A DNA stretch of 27,835 nt from an uncultured Eubacteriales bacterium (GCA_900549705.1 URPI01000008.1:1-27835), one strand, 5' to 3'; counted from the stretch's first letter, positions 1 through 7,857 are shown. The notes: a model not told the origin generated them from the letters alone. A program made the numbers and translations.

Positions 1-198
1 TGAAATATCGGCATTTCGGAACCGATATTTTGTCGTGACTGATGAGGGGTGGCGACAGGTTGGTCAATGAATGCAGCTGGATGAGTGGCATATGTTCCAG
101 TTTTTTCCACTCAACGGGGAAATCTGAAACTTTTAGCTATCGCTACCCCTCATCAGTCTTTTTTGCCAATCGGTTCCGAAGTGCCGATTGGCAAAAAA
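1..198. repeat. Composite inverted-repeat element (two opposed copies of a ~60-nt module)
   Basis: The left copy (about 2-60) is a hairpin with the core ATCGGCATTTCGGAACCGAT followed by GACTGATGAGGGGTGGCGA. The right copy (about 139-198) is the same module on the other strand, with core ATCGGCACTTCGGAACCGAT and GACTGATGAGGGGTAGCGA. Some 70 bp of unrelated sequence separates them. The two copies share order and spacing, so this is a paired inverted repeat and not two chance hairpins. No coding sequence was recognised inside. It could be a MITE-like or extragenic palindromic element. It lies beyond the 3' end of dnaK, where dnaJ often sits in Firmicutes, but dnaJ is not in this window. Confidence 0.6.
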
Positions 199-329
199 TC
201 CAGCTTCCCCTCGGGGGAAGCCAAGAAGGAGAAAACCATACGCTTCCAGCATTCACCCAGCCGCTCAATCCCGTCAGTTTTCTGGCGGGCGAGCCGCCCC
301 TACCAGTTGGCACATCCCGAATAGCCCGC

Positions 330-355
330 AAGGGGCGGCGATTGGGCCGCCCCTT
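330..355 (-). terminator. GC-rich hairpin after dnaK
   Basis: AAGGGGCGGC pairs with GCCGCCCCTT around a six-base loop, 17-42 bases past the dnaK stop. On the transcribed strand only two T residues follow the stem, so it may be a weak or factor-assisted terminator or an RNA-stabilising hairpin. Confidence 0.45.
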
Positions 356-371
356 TCTGGGAACAATTCAA

Positions 372-2195
372 TTAGTCAACGGACTCATAATCGGCATCCA
401 CAACGTCGTCACTGCCGTTGCTGCCGCCCTGCTGCTGAGGCTGCTGGGGCTGACCCTGTGCACCGGTCTGCTGATACAGCTTCTCGGACACTGCATAGAA
501 GGCCTTCTGCACTTCCTCGGTGGCAGCCTTGATGGCGGCGGTGTCGCTGCCCTTCATTTCTTCCTTCAGCTTGTCAACCGCAGCCTGGACGGAAGCCTTA
601 TCGCTGTCGCTGAGCTTGTCGCCCAGCTCATTCAGGGTCTTCTCGGTCTGGTACACGGTCTGGTCGGCAGCGTTGCGGGTGTCAACCTCCTCCTTGCGAG
701 CCTTGTCCTCGGCGGCATACTGCTCGGCTTCCTTCACAGCCTTGTCAATATCCTCCTGGCTCATGTTGGTGGAAGCGGTGATGGAAATCTGCTGCTCCTT
801 GCCGGTGCCCAGATCCTTGGCGGAAACCTTCACAATGCCGTTGGCATCGATGTCGAAGGTGACCTCAATCTGAGGCACGCCACGGGGAGCGGGAGCAATG
901 CCGGTCAGCTGGAAGCGACCCAGAGACTTATTGTACTGCGCCATCTCACGCTCACCCTGGAGGACATGAACCTCAACGGAGGTCTGACCGTCAGCGGCGG
1001 TGGAGAAAATCTGGCTCTTGTGGGTAGGAATGGTGGTGTTGCGCTCAATCAGCTTGGTGAACACGCCGCCCATGGTCTCAATGCCCAGGGACAGGGGGGT
1101 AACGTCCAGCAGCAGGATGTCCTGCACATCGCCGGTCAGCACGCCGCCCTGAATGGCAGCGCCCACAGCAACGCACTCATCGGGGTTGATGCCCTTGAAG
1201 CCATCGTTGCCGGTAATCTTCTTCACAGCCTCCTGCACGGCGGGGATACGGGTGGAACCGCCCACCAGCAGCACCTTGTGCAGATCGGAGGCGCTCAGGC
1301 CGGCATCGCTCATGGCCTGACGGACAGGCTTCATGGTGCGCTCCACCAGGTCAGCAGTCAGCTCGTTGAACTTTGCACGGGTCAGGGTGACATCCAGGTG
1401 CTTGGGGCCGGTGGCATCAGCGGTGATATAGGGCAGGTTGATGTTGGTGGAAGCCACGCCGGACAGCTCAATCTTGGCCTTCTCGGCAGCTTCCTTCAGG
1501 CGCTGCATGGCAACTTTGTCGGCGCTCAGGTCAATGCCCTCAGCCTTCTTGAACTCAGCAACCAGGTAATCCATAATTCTCTGGTCGAAGTCGTCGCCGC
1601 CCAGGTGGGTGTCGCCGGCAGTTGCCAGAACCTCGATGACACCGTCGCCGATGTCCAGGATGGACACATCAAAGGTGCCGCCGCCCAGGTCATACACCAT
1701 AATCTTCTGCTCCTTTTCCTTGTCCAGGCCATAAGCCAGAGCAGCAGCGGTGGGCTCGTTGATGATACGCTTCACGTCCAGACCGGCAATCTTGCCTGCG
1801 TCCTTGGTGGCCTGACGCTGTGCGTCAGAGAAGTAAGCGGGGACGGTGATCACAGCCTCGGTGACGGGCTGACCCAGATAAGCCTCAGCGTCGGCCTTCA
1901 GCTTCTGAAGGATGAAAGCGCTGATCTGCTGGGGGGTGTAGGAAGTGCCATCGATGGTCACATGGTAATTTTCGCCCATGTGGCGCTTGATGGAAGAAAT
2001 GGTGCGGTCAGCATTGGTGACAGCCTGACGCTTTGCCACCTGACCGACCATACGCTCGCCGGTCTTTGCAAAGGCTACCACGGAAGGAGTGGTGCGGTTG
2101 CCTTCTGCGTTGGCGATAACAGTGGGTTCGCCGCCTTCCAGAACGGCAACACAGGAATTGGTAGTACCAAGGTCAATACCGATAATCTTAGACAT
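372..2195 (-). CDS. dnaK: Molecular chaperone DnaK (Hsp70)
   Basis: Cytosolic Hsp70 ATPase that binds and releases exposed hydrophobic segments of unfolded proteins, working with DnaJ and GrpE. The 607-residue product has the phosphate-1 loop GIDLGTTNS (residues 6-14), the phosphate-2 motif DLGGGTFD (169-176), a substrate-binding domain from roughly residue 380, and a Gln/Gly-rich tail ending DDVVDADYESVD, close to the classical acidic EEVD-like end. It is full length for a Gram-positive DnaK, which is shorter than the E. coli protein. The start is supported by GGAGG about nine bases upstream. It is the third gene of hrcA-grpE-dnaK, 44 bp behind grpE, so heat control should come from the CIRCE promoter. 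No dnaJ follows before the window edge. Identity is secure. Confidence 0.98.
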   Translation of the reverse strand: MSKIIGIDLGTTNSCVAVLEGGEPTVIANAEGNRTTPSVVAFAKTGERMVGQVAKRQAVTNADRTISSIKRHMGENYHVTIDGTSYTPQQISAFILQKLKADAEAYLGQPVTEAVITVPAYFSDAQRQATKDAGKIAGLDVKRIINEPTAAALAYGLDKEKEQKIMVYDLGGGTFDVSILDIGDGVIEVLATAGDTHLGGDDFDQRIMDYLVAEFKKAEGIDLSADKVAMQRLKEAAEKAKIELSGVASTNINLPYITADATGPKHLDVTLTRAKFNELTADLVERTMKPVRQAMSDAGLSASDLHKVLLVGGSTRIPAVQEAVKKITGNDGFKGINPDECVAVGAAIQGGVLTGDVQDILLLDVTPLSLGIETMGGVFTKLIERNTTIPTHKSQIFSTAADGQTSVEVHVLQGEREMAQYNKSLGRFQLTGIAPAPRGVPQIEVTFDIDANGIVKVSAKDLGTGKEQQISITASTNMSQEDIDKAVKEAEQYAAEDKARKEEVDTRNAADQTVYQTEKTLNELGDKLSDSDKASVQAAVDKLKEEMKGSDTAAIKAATEEVQKAFYAVSEKLYQQTGAQGQPQQPQQQGGSNGSDDVVDADYESVD

Positions 2196-2239
2196 AATAT
2201 TTTTCCTCCAATATATTTAGAAAGTAAAGTGTTTATAAG

Positions 2240-2788
2240 TTAATTTGCAGCCTGCACCATGGCAAACCGAACAACTTTATCGCCCAGCTTGAAGCCCTTC
2301 TGGAAGACCTGAGCAATGACGTTTTCGCCAAGGCTCTCATCTTCGATGTGCATCACTGCGTTGTGAAGTGCGGGGTCAAAGGCATCGCCGGGAGCACCGA
2401 AGATTTCCACGCCCAAACCGGTGAAAATCTTTACCAGCTCGTTCATGGTCAACTCCACGCCCTTCTTGTAGGCGGCATCCTCGGTGGGCTGATTCAAAGC
2501 CCGCTCCAGATTGTCATAGATGGGAAGAAGCTTTGCGATGGCATCGGCTTTGCCGTTGCCATAGGACTGATCCTTTTCCTTGGCGGTGCGCTTGCGGAAA
2601 TTGTCAAACTCTGCGGCAAGCCGCAGGTAGGTGTCGTGCTCGGCTTTGTATTTTTCCTCCCAGTTGACTTCCGGTGCCTTGGGCACTTCGGGAGCTGCCT
2701 CGGGGGGTGTTTCGGTTTTACTGTCTTCAACGGTCAGCTCGGTTTCTTCGGTTTCGGGCTGTTCCTGCTGCTTTTCCTTCTTTGACAT
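2240..2788 (-). CDS. grpE: Nucleotide exchange factor GrpE
   Basis: GrpE releases ADP from DnaK and so resets the chaperone cycle. The 182-residue product has the usual layout. An acidic, low-complexity N-terminus rich in Glu, Thr and Pro (about residues 1-45) is followed by a long helix with the typical AEFDNFRKRTAKEK stretch (59-72), and then a C-terminal beta domain with NAVMHIEDESLGENVIAQVF and KGFKLGDKVVRFAMVQAAN. The start codon lies 15 bp after the hrcA stop and has a GGAGAG ribosome binding site. Position between hrcA and dnaK makes co-transcription near certain. Length and motifs fit the family and nothing is missing. Confidence 0.97.
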   Translation of the reverse strand: MSKKEKQQEQPETEETELTVEDSKTETPPEAAPEVPKAPEVNWEEKYKAEHDTYLRLAAEFDNFRKRTAKEKDQSYGNGKADAIAKLLPIYDNLERALNQPTEDAAYKKGVELTMNELVKIFTGLGVEIFGAPGDAFDPALHNAVMHIEDESLGENVIAQVFQKGFKLGDKVVRFAMVQAAN

Positions 2789-2803
2789 ATGCAGGTCTCT
2801 CCT

Positions 2804-3877
2804 TTATTTGGAAGTTTTATCCTGCTCCAGGGAGCCCGGGAGCTGGGGGGAAGGGGGCTTCGAGAACATCTTGCTGAGGCTTTCTGCAAAGTAACTCAGC
2901 CGGGCGGTAACCTTGGCGTAATCCATCCGGGTGGGACCGACCACACCAATCATGCCCTGCATTCCGTCGCCGATGTCGAATTTCGTCATCACAACGGAAG
3001 TGTCCTTCAGCTCATCCGCAATATTTTCGGGGCCAACAATGACCTTCGTTCCGTTGGCACCCTCCATCACGGCGGGGAGGTTGCTCAGTGCATCCTCATC
3101 AATGGAGCTGAGCACCCGTTGGGCTTTGTCCACGTCCCGATATTCGGGGAGACCCAGAAGCCTAGCCTGACCGGCAATGGCCATATTGGTGCTGGACTGC
3201 TTTTTCAGTGTCTCAACGGTAAAGTCCACAATGACGGGTACCAGACTGGCGGCGGCTCCGGCGGAGCGCATCACCTTGTCCATTTTCTCCGCTGTGAATT
3301 CCTCGGCGGTGATTTCCGTCATGGCGGTGTTCAGCAGAGCGCTGAGCAGGCTCAAATCGGAATCAGCAATGGCAACCGGGAGCTTAATCAGCTTGTTGAC
3401 CACTTGGTCGCCGGGGAGGGTAAGCACCAGAATGAAGCTTCCGGTGCCGGAACGAAGCAAATTGTATTGCAGCACCGTGGCATTGCCCTGACGGGCGGCG
3501 GCGCTGATGGCGGGAAGGTTGGTGGCCTGGGATACCAGCTTTGCCACACGTTCCACCAGTTTATCCACCTGATTCATCTTTTCCTCAATGGCATTGTTGA
3601 TGGATTTGGTTTCATCCACGCTGAGGCGGTAGTCCATCATCAGTTCATCCACATACATCCGGTAACCGGCAGCGGAGGGAACCCGCCCGGCGCTGGTGTG
3701 GGGCTGTTCCAAGTAGCCCATAGTGGTGAGGTCAGCCATTTCGTTGCGAATGGTGGCGGAGGAATAGTTCATGTCGGGAAGCTCTGTGATTGCCTTGGAG
3801 CCAACGGGCTCGGCGGTGCGGATATAAAGGTCAACCACGCTGCGCAGAACCTTTTTCTTTCGTTCCGTCAGTTCCAT
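2804..3877 (-). CDS. hrcA: Heat-inducible transcription repressor HrcA
   Basis: HrcA binds the CIRCE operator and represses class I heat-shock genes; GroEL keeps it active, so misfolded protein titrates GroEL and relieves repression. The 357-residue protein has the N-terminal winged helix (ELTERKKKVLRSVVDLYI, then SSATIRNEMADLTTMGYLEQ and PHTSAGRVPSAAGYRMYVD, residues 2-75), followed by the GAF-like inserted and dimerisation regions. Length is normal for the family. A strong AGGAGG lies seven bases before the ATG, and the CIRCE element and promoter lie directly upstream, so the repressor controls its own operon. It is first in hrcA-grpE-dnaK. Confidence 0.97.
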   Translation of the reverse strand: MELTERKKKVLRSVVDLYIRTAEPVGSKAITELPDMNYSSATIRNEMADLTTMGYLEQPHTSAGRVPSAAGYRMYVDELMMDYRLSVDETKSINNAIEEKMNQVDKLVERVAKLVSQATNLPAISAAARQGNATVLQYNLLRSGTGSFILVLTLPGDQVVNKLIKLPVAIADSDLSLLSALLNTAMTEITAEEFTAEKMDKVMRSAGAAASLVPVIVDFTVETLKKQSSTNMAIAGQARLLGLPEYRDVDKAQRVLSSIDEDALSNLPAVMEGANGTKVIVGPENIADELKDTSVVMTKFDIGDGMQGMIGVVGPTRMDYAKVTARLSYFAESLSKMFSKPPSPQLPGSLEQDKTSK

Positions 3878-3893
3878 GAACCGTCCTCCTTTC

Positions 3894-3920
3894 TTAGCAC
3901 TCGCTCTCTCTGAGTGCTAA
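3894..3920. promoter_or_regulatory. CIRCE operator (HrcA binding site)
   Basis: A perfect match to the CIRCE consensus: TTAGCACTC, nine bases, GAGTGCTAA. It lies just downstream of the -10 box and before the hrcA ribosome binding site, so HrcA would block initiation or early elongation and the element would also be in the 5' leader RNA. Confidence 0.98.
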
Positions 3921-3924
3921 ACAC

Positions 3925-3953
3925 ACTATACCATCGAGTATCAGAAAAGTCAA
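3925..3953 (-). promoter_or_regulatory. Sigma-A promoter of hrcA-grpE-dnaK
   Basis: On the minus strand TTGACT (3948-3953), a 17-bp spacer and TATAGT (3925-3930). The predicted start site falls at the edge of the CIRCE element. Confidence 0.9.
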
Positions 3954-4054
3954 GACCTTCATTTGTGAATTTATTTTTAATGCCGCTGCGAACTCTGTAC
4001 CAATCCTTTGGTTCCCTGACCCGCCCGGTTCGGTACTGCCCAGAAACCGGTTCG

Positions 4055-4290
4055 CACACGCTAAAAGTTAGCACCCCTTGGCTTCCCCCGGGGGTGTTAC
4101 AGAGCGCAGCGAATCTTTCAAAATGATGATTGCCGGTGGCAATCATTCCACGATTAAAAGCTGCTGAGCGAAGCGAGGCTGAGGGGGTGTGCTCCGTTGG
4201 TTGCTGTAGGCGCATGGTTTCCACCGCACCCGTAGGGGCGGATAGAATCCGCCCGGGCGGCAGTGCCGCCGGACAATAATGCTCATGGTC
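4055..4290. repeat. GC-rich intergenic repeat fragments
   Basis: This gene-free stretch contains several palindromic blocks. They are an outer inverted repeat (GTTAGCACCCC near 4066 against GGGGGTGTGCTCC near 4185), a hairpin ATGATTGCCGGTGGCAATCAT around 4124-4144, the phrases GAGCGCAGCG and GAGCGAAGCGAGGC, and a second module (CGTAGGGGCGG...CCGCCC) around 4230-4273. Related phrases occur near 19440-19480 and at the extreme right end, so they look like dispersed repeats of this genome. No credible gene was found here; the minus-strand frame that runs through it also crosses the CIRCE promoter. Confidence 0.55.
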
Positions 4291-4398
4291 GATAAAGAAG
4301 CTGACAACAAACAACACACAAAGACAACCGCCCCGCGTTATTCCGAAGCATGGAAACATGGTAGAAATGTTCACAGCTTTATGCTATTATATACATAG

Positions 4399-4453
4399 TG
4401 CAACCAGCCGGAGCAGTCAACGGTCAAGATGAACGGGCTTGACCGCCGTTGAC
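4399..4453. repeat. Left copy of a ~55-bp palindromic direct repeat
   Basis: Contains GGAGCAGTCAACGGTCAAG and ends CCGCCGTTGAC. It folds on itself: GTCAAC pairs with GTTGAC and GGTCAAG with CTTGACC, with a GCC bulge. A second copy in the same orientation lies at 5367-5423, so the two bracket an AT-rich segment. Confidence 0.7.
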
Positions 4454-4483
4454 AGAACAACTTGTTTGTGGAGGTAAGGTTCT

Positions 4484-5026
4484 GTGAAAAAGATAATGGC
4501 AATTTGTATTGGCTTTATAATATTTTTATCTGGGTGTAGCAAAGCGACAACCGAAAATGATGAGCTTATTACAGATGGCACTGTAACAGATGTACCCGAG
4601 ATATATTCCGAAAATGATAACACAGAGGATGTTTCACATGAGCACACTGATACAGAAGTGAAAATAAGTATAGATGACATTTTGAAGGAGCTTGAAAACA
4701 ATGGTTATACTGTTATTTGTGAAAGCGTTGAGCCACAAATACTAACAGGAAAAAGGCATCTTTTAACCTTTAGTGGAGTATCTGATGGTCGTATCACGAT
4801 ATATGAATACGATAATTCCGCACAAGCTCAAGTAGATGTTTATTCTATAGATGATAGTGGAAGCGAGGTGGTTTTAGAAAATGAAACTCATTATGTTGAA
4901 TGGAAGAGTATTCCACATTTCTATTTGTATAATAATCTAATTATACAGTACATAGGGACAGATAGGGATATTCTGAATTTACTAACAAACTTATGCGGAA
5001 ATCAGTTTGCAGGTGGAGATAAGTAA
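4484..5026 (+). CDS. Putative lipoprotein of unknown function
   Basis: A 180-residue protein that I do not recognise. The N-terminus is a lipoprotein signal (MKK, a hydrophobic run to residue 17, lipobox LSGC with Cys18), so it should be anchored to the outer face of the membrane. Residues 19-60 are acidic and low in complexity, then a small globular region of alternating strands follows (for example YTVICESVEPQILTGKRHLL and GRITIYEYDNSAQAQVDVYS). The start is GTG with GGAGG nine bases upstream. Codon use is AT-rich, unlike the heat-shock operon to its left or the aspartate kinase to its right. Together with the flanking direct repeats this suggests acquisition by transfer. The end overlaps the start of a frameshifted remnant. 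Confidence 0.75.
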   Translation: MKKIMAICIGFIIFLSGCSKATTENDELITDGTVTDVPEIYSENDNTEDVSHEHTDTEVKISIDDILKELENNGYTVICESVEPQILTGKRHLLTFSGVSDGRITIYEYDNSAQAQVDVYSIDDSGSEVVLENETHYVEWKSIPHFYLYNNLIIQYIGTDRDILNLLTNLCGNQFAGGDK

Positions 5027-5325
5027 TGCGCCGCCCGATTCCGAATGGACTATGTGCATTCAAATGTATACCGTCTGTGATGAAACAAAGGCAATCATAA
5101 AAAAGTTCTTCAAAGATATCTTTTTGGGATACGCAGAGACTAATACCGAACCATGTAAATATACACTGGAGAATTTATCTTTTTCAAAAGCAAGGAGCTT
5201 ATCGTTGGTACTATTTCTCACGAGCTTATCCTTCATGTGTACCCGCCAAACAAATCGTTTGAACAGTCTATTCTCCCTTTAGGCGAGTGGGAGTATCTAG
5301 AATACAAAGTGCCTATTCTGTTGTA
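5007..5325 (+). pseudogene. Frameshifted remnant of an unknown small protein
   Basis: Two reading frames join into one plausible protein. The first frame, from about 5007, gives SEWTMCIQMYTVCDETKAII, then KKFFKDIFLGYAETNTEP. A frame change between about 5156 and 5185 leads to FFKSKELIVGTISHELILHV, then YPPNKSFEQSILPLGEWEYL and EYKVPILL before a stop at 5323-5325. Both halves are charged and balanced like real protein, and neither frame is good alone. I infer a single-base indel or a decayed gene. Family unknown. It follows the lipoprotein with a short overlap, so the two may once have been translationally coupled. Confidence 0.45.
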
Positions 5326-5366
5326 GTTGAAATTGCCAAGTGTAGAACTTACACCTATGACAAATA

Positions 5367-5423
5367 GCACAACCGTTCGGAGCAGTCAATGGTCAAGATG
5401 AACGGGCTACGCCCGCCGTTGAC
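5367..5423. repeat. Right copy of the ~55-bp palindromic direct repeat
   Basis: Same orientation as the copy at 4399-4453. GGAGCAGTCAA, GGTCAAGATGAACGGGCT and CCGCCGTTGAC are shared, with a small difference in the hairpin loop (CTACGCCCG in place of CTTGACCG). Confidence 0.7.
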
Positions 5424-5453
5424 AGCCTCGCCCGGTTTCGCAAAAGGGTAATC

Positions 5454-5487
5454 AAGGGGCGACAGCAAAGAGTGCTGCCGCCCCTTA
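5454..5487. other. Strong GC-rich hairpin
   Basis: AAGGGGCGACAGC and GCTGCCGCCCCTT form a 13-bp stem with one mismatch. There is no T-tract on either side, so it is not a classical terminator. It may belong to the adjacent repeat. Confidence 0.4.
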
Positions 5488-5618
5488 CCAATGCTGATAC
5501 AAAAAAACAGAATTTAATTGAGAGCATTTTTAAGTTTCAGTTTGACCGTTGGCATAGATTTTCGTACCGAAACATGATAGAATAAAGCCAGTTACAAATG
5601 CGAATTTGATGAAAAACA

Positions 5619-5630
5619 CAGTTGCAACTG
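5619..5630. promoter_or_regulatory. 12-bp palindrome upstream of the XRE gene
   Basis: CAGTTGCAACTG is a perfect palindrome about 60 bp upstream of the promoter of the XRE regulator. It is a possible operator for that regulator; this is inference only. Confidence 0.3.
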
Positions 5631-5680
5631 TCAGTTGACGAATTTCCATTTCTAAATGGTGGTTATGCAACCAATAGTTT

Positions 5681-5689
5681 TGCTATAAT
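5681..5689 (+). promoter_or_regulatory. Extended -10 promoter of the XRE gene
   Basis: TGCTATAAT is a consensus extended -10 element (TG, one base, TATAAT). The -35 region (GGTTAT, 17 bp upstream) is poor, which is typical of extended -10 promoters. The gene starts 28 bp downstream. Confidence 0.6.
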
Positions 5690-5716
5690 TTCACCAAACA
5701 AGAAAGGAGTCTAACT

Positions 5717-6121
5717 ATGAATATAGCAGATAGAATACAATGTTTGAGAAAAAATAAAGGACTTTCTCAAGAAGAACTTGCGGACAAAGTGGGGGTATCA
5801 AGACAAGCAGTTTCAAAATGGGAAAGTGAACAAAGTACACCCGATATAGAAAAAATTATTATCATGAGCGAACTCTTTGAAGTCACAACAGACTATATCC
5901 TCAAAGGTATAGAGCCTGTTAGTATGACTAACAAAAAAACAATGTATTCTCTGTATTTGGGATTTGCGCTAATATTTGCAACCATAGCGGGAATTTGGTC
6001 TTTTACAGCAAATAGATTTCGCATAGATGAATGTTTTTTCATTGTGATAGCTGGAGCAGCGATAGGGTGTGCCATAGCATTGGTTATTCAAGTGATATTT
6101 AATTTATTTAGAAAAGAATAA
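5717..6121 (+). CDS. XRE-family regulator with C-terminal membrane anchor
   Basis: 134 residues. The N-terminal Cro/CI-type helix-turn-helix covers residues 4-60, with GLSQEELADKVGVSRQAVSK as its helix-turn-helix core, then EVTTDYILKG. Two hydrophobic segments follow (about 76-95 and 107-126), so the DNA-binding domain would be held at the cytoplasmic face of the membrane. The ATG has AAAGGAG eight bases upstream. The gene is AT-rich and stands alone between a promoter and a good terminator. Membrane-tethered XRE proteins of this shape are common in Clostridia, often sensing envelope stress or antimicrobial peptides, but no target is evident here. Confidence 0.85.
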   Translation: MNIADRIQCLRKNKGLSQEELADKVGVSRQAVSKWESEQSTPDIEKIIIMSELFEVTTDYILKGIEPVSMTNKKTMYSLYLGFALIFATIAGIWSFTANRFRIDECFFIVIAGAAIGCAIALVIQVIFNLFRKE

Positions 6122-6206
6122 CCCTTGAAGCGACAACTCCCAGTTTACCGAACTGAAATAAGCAAATACAACTGAATAACCGCCGCCCATTACAGCGGCA
6201 CACAGA

Positions 6207-6241
6207 AGCAGTAAATCTGAAAAAGGTTTGCTGCTTTTTTT
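6207..6241 (+). terminator. Intrinsic terminator of the XRE gene
   Basis: AGCAGTAAATC and GGTTTGCTGCT form an 11-bp stem including G-T pairs, followed by seven T residues. Confidence 0.8.
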
Positions 6242-6249
6242 GCGCCCTT

Positions 6250-6520
6250 TTCTCCTAAAGTGTGCAGCATTTGAAAAAAGTTTGCCGTTCCGTTTGGCAA
6301 AATCGCAAGTTGTCCGTAGTAGAACATAACAGGAGAAATTGCGTAAAAAGTACGCCGAGCCGGAGCGTGCTTTTCTTAGAGCAAGATTCTACCGCAGTAC
6401 CAAATTTCACTTATCGCTCATTTTGTCCTTGCGGGAATCTTGTTGGGGAGTGCCTTCCCCAAACCCTCGCCGCGTCATTGCCTGACGGCGCAGCCGCCGC
6501 GTCACTAAAAAAACTTGAAA
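6250..6520. mobile_element. Probable scar of a mobilizable or conjugative element (non-coding)
   Basis: This gene-free stretch is dense in structure. A long imperfect hairpin at 6381-6442 pairs GCAAGATTC with GAATCTTGT and, nested inside, CCGCAGTACCAAAT with ATTTTGTCCTTGCGG. GGGGAGTGCCTTCCCC at 6445-6460 is a second hairpin, and GCCGCGTCATTGCCTGACGGC with GCAGCCGCCGCG forms a third block. From memory, similar strings with TTGGGGAGTGCCTTCCCCAA sit near mobilization genes of clostridial conjugative transposons; I cannot verify this here. No relaxase or integrase gene remains, so I read it as a remnant. It abuts the aspartate kinase leader. Confidence 0.35.
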
Positions 6521-6573
6521 AATGGGCGTGATTGGGGTATCATGGAACAAAAAACAGCAGGGAGACGAAAAAC

Positions 6574-7857
6574 ATGATTGTTGCGAAATTCGGCGGCACG
6601 TCCCTGGCTACGGCAGAGCGATTCTGCCATGCGGCCAACCTGATACGGCAAGACCCCAACCGGCGGTATGTGGTGGTTTCCGCGCCGGGAAAGCGGGATG
6701 ATTCCGATATTAAAATCACCGACCAGCTGCTGCGCTACAGCGAAACCGGAGACGACGCGGACATCGGATGTGTGGAAGCCCGCTTCCGGGAAATTGCGGA
6801 GGAGCTGGAAATCGGTCTGGACATCTCCAAGGAATTTGACGAAATTCGCCATGCCTCCCACAGAAGGGAATACTTAGCCTCCCGGGGAGAATATTTCTCC
6901 GCCAAGCTGATGGCGGCCTTTCTGGGCTGGCCCTTTGTGGATGCGGCGGAGTGCGTCTTCTTTAATGAATACGGTCAGGTGGACTTGATTAAAACCCAAC
7001 ATGCCCTGTTTGAAGCGTTGCGCAAGCTTCCTCATGCGGTGATTCCGGGGTTCTATGGCGTGATGCCCGATGGGGAAATCCACACCTTTGCCCGGGGCGG
7101 CAGCGACATCACCGGCGCACTGGTTGCCGGAGCCATGGATGCCCAGATATACGAAAACTGGACGGATGTGGACGGAATGCTGGTGACTGATCCCAGAATT
7201 GTGCCCCAGGCTGCCCCGCTGCACGCCATCACCTACCGGGAGCTGCGGGAGCTGGCCTACCGGGGTGCATCCGTACTCCATGAGGACAGCGTGGTTCCTG
7301 TGCGCCGCAGCGGCATCCCGATCCATATCTGCAATACCTTCCACCCTCAGGCTCCCGGCAGCTGGATTGTGAAGGAGGCCAAAGAAACGCCTGCCCCCAT
7401 CACCGGCATTGCAGGCCGCCGGAACTATTCCACCATCCAGATTGAGCGGGAGAATACCAACAGCATGGTTGGCTATGTCCGCCGGATTCTGTCCTGCCTG
7501 GAGCAGCTGGGCATTCCTTTTGAGCATCTGGCAACGGGTCTTGGCAGCGTGTGTCTGGTGGTTCCCACGCAGGCGCTGGAGGCGCACCGGGCGCAGCTGC
7601 AGGAAGCCATCTTCCACGCCATCCACCCGGACAGCCTGGTTATTTCCGATGGCCTTGCCATGATTGCAGTGGTGGGCAGAGGCATGGTGGGCCGCCCGGA
7701 TGTGCGTGCCAGGGTGTTTGATGCCCTGCGCAGCGCAGGTATCAGCGCCCGGGTCATCGACCAGGGCGCAACGGAGATGAACCTGGTCATCGGCGTGGAC
7801 GAAGAGCGGTATGAAGATGCCGTTCGTGCCATCCACCGGGAATTTTTTGAATCCTAA
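6574..7857 (+). CDS. Aspartate kinase
   Basis: Phosphorylates L-aspartate to 4-phospho-L-aspartate, the first step toward lysine, threonine, methionine and diaminopimelate for peptidoglycan. 427 residues. The amino-acid-kinase motif KFGGTS is at residues 5-10. The aspartate and ATP-binding region reads RGGSDITGALVAGAMDAQIY followed by ENWTDVDGMLVTDPRI. Two ACT domains follow, beginning near NTNSMVGYVRRILSCLEQLG and AMIAVVGRGMVGRPDVRARV, which usually bind a feedback inhibitor such as lysine. I chose the ATG at 6574 because GGGAGA lies ten bases upstream and MIVAKFGGTS is the usual N-terminus; the frame extends 14 codons further upstream without support. It is a single-gene unit closed by a strong terminator. 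Which of the paralogous aspartokinases it is cannot be told. Confidence 0.95.
   Translation: MIVAKFGGTSLATAERFCHAANLIRQDPNRRYVVVSAPGKRDDSDIKITDQLLRYSETGDDADIGCVEARFREIAEELEIGLDISKEFDEIRHASHRREYLASRGEYFSAKLMAAFLGWPFVDAAECVFFNEYGQVDLIKTQHALFEALRKLPHAVIPGFYGVMPDGEIHTFARGGSDITGALVAGAMDAQIYENWTDVDGMLVTDPRIVPQAAPLHAITYRELRELAYRGASVLHEDSVVPVRRSGIPIHICNTFHPQAPGSWIVKEAKETPAPITGIAGRRNYSTIQIERENTNSMVGYVRRILSCLEQLGIPFEHLATGLGSVCLVVPTQALEAHRAQLQEAIFHAIHPDSLVISDGLAMIAVVGRGMVGRPDVRARVFDALRSAGISARVIDQGATEMNLVIGVDEERYEDAVRAIHREFFES

Noticed and set aside
159..198. Hairpin TTTTTTGCC...GGCAAAAAA read as a terminator
   Set aside because: The T run precedes the stem and the A run follows it on both strands, the reverse of an intrinsic terminator.
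42..2243. 733-codon plus-strand frame opposite dnaK
   Set aside because: It is the antisense of dnaK, with Leu/Gly/His-rich, repetitive composition. dnaK is certain.
3868..4374. 168-codon minus-strand frame upstream of hrcA
   Set aside because: It runs through the hrcA promoter, the CIRCE element and intergenic repeats and has no ribosome binding site.
4399..5423. Integron gene cassette with attC sites
   Set aside because: The hairpins lack the R-box consensus (GTTRRRY/RYYYAAC), and no integrase is in view.
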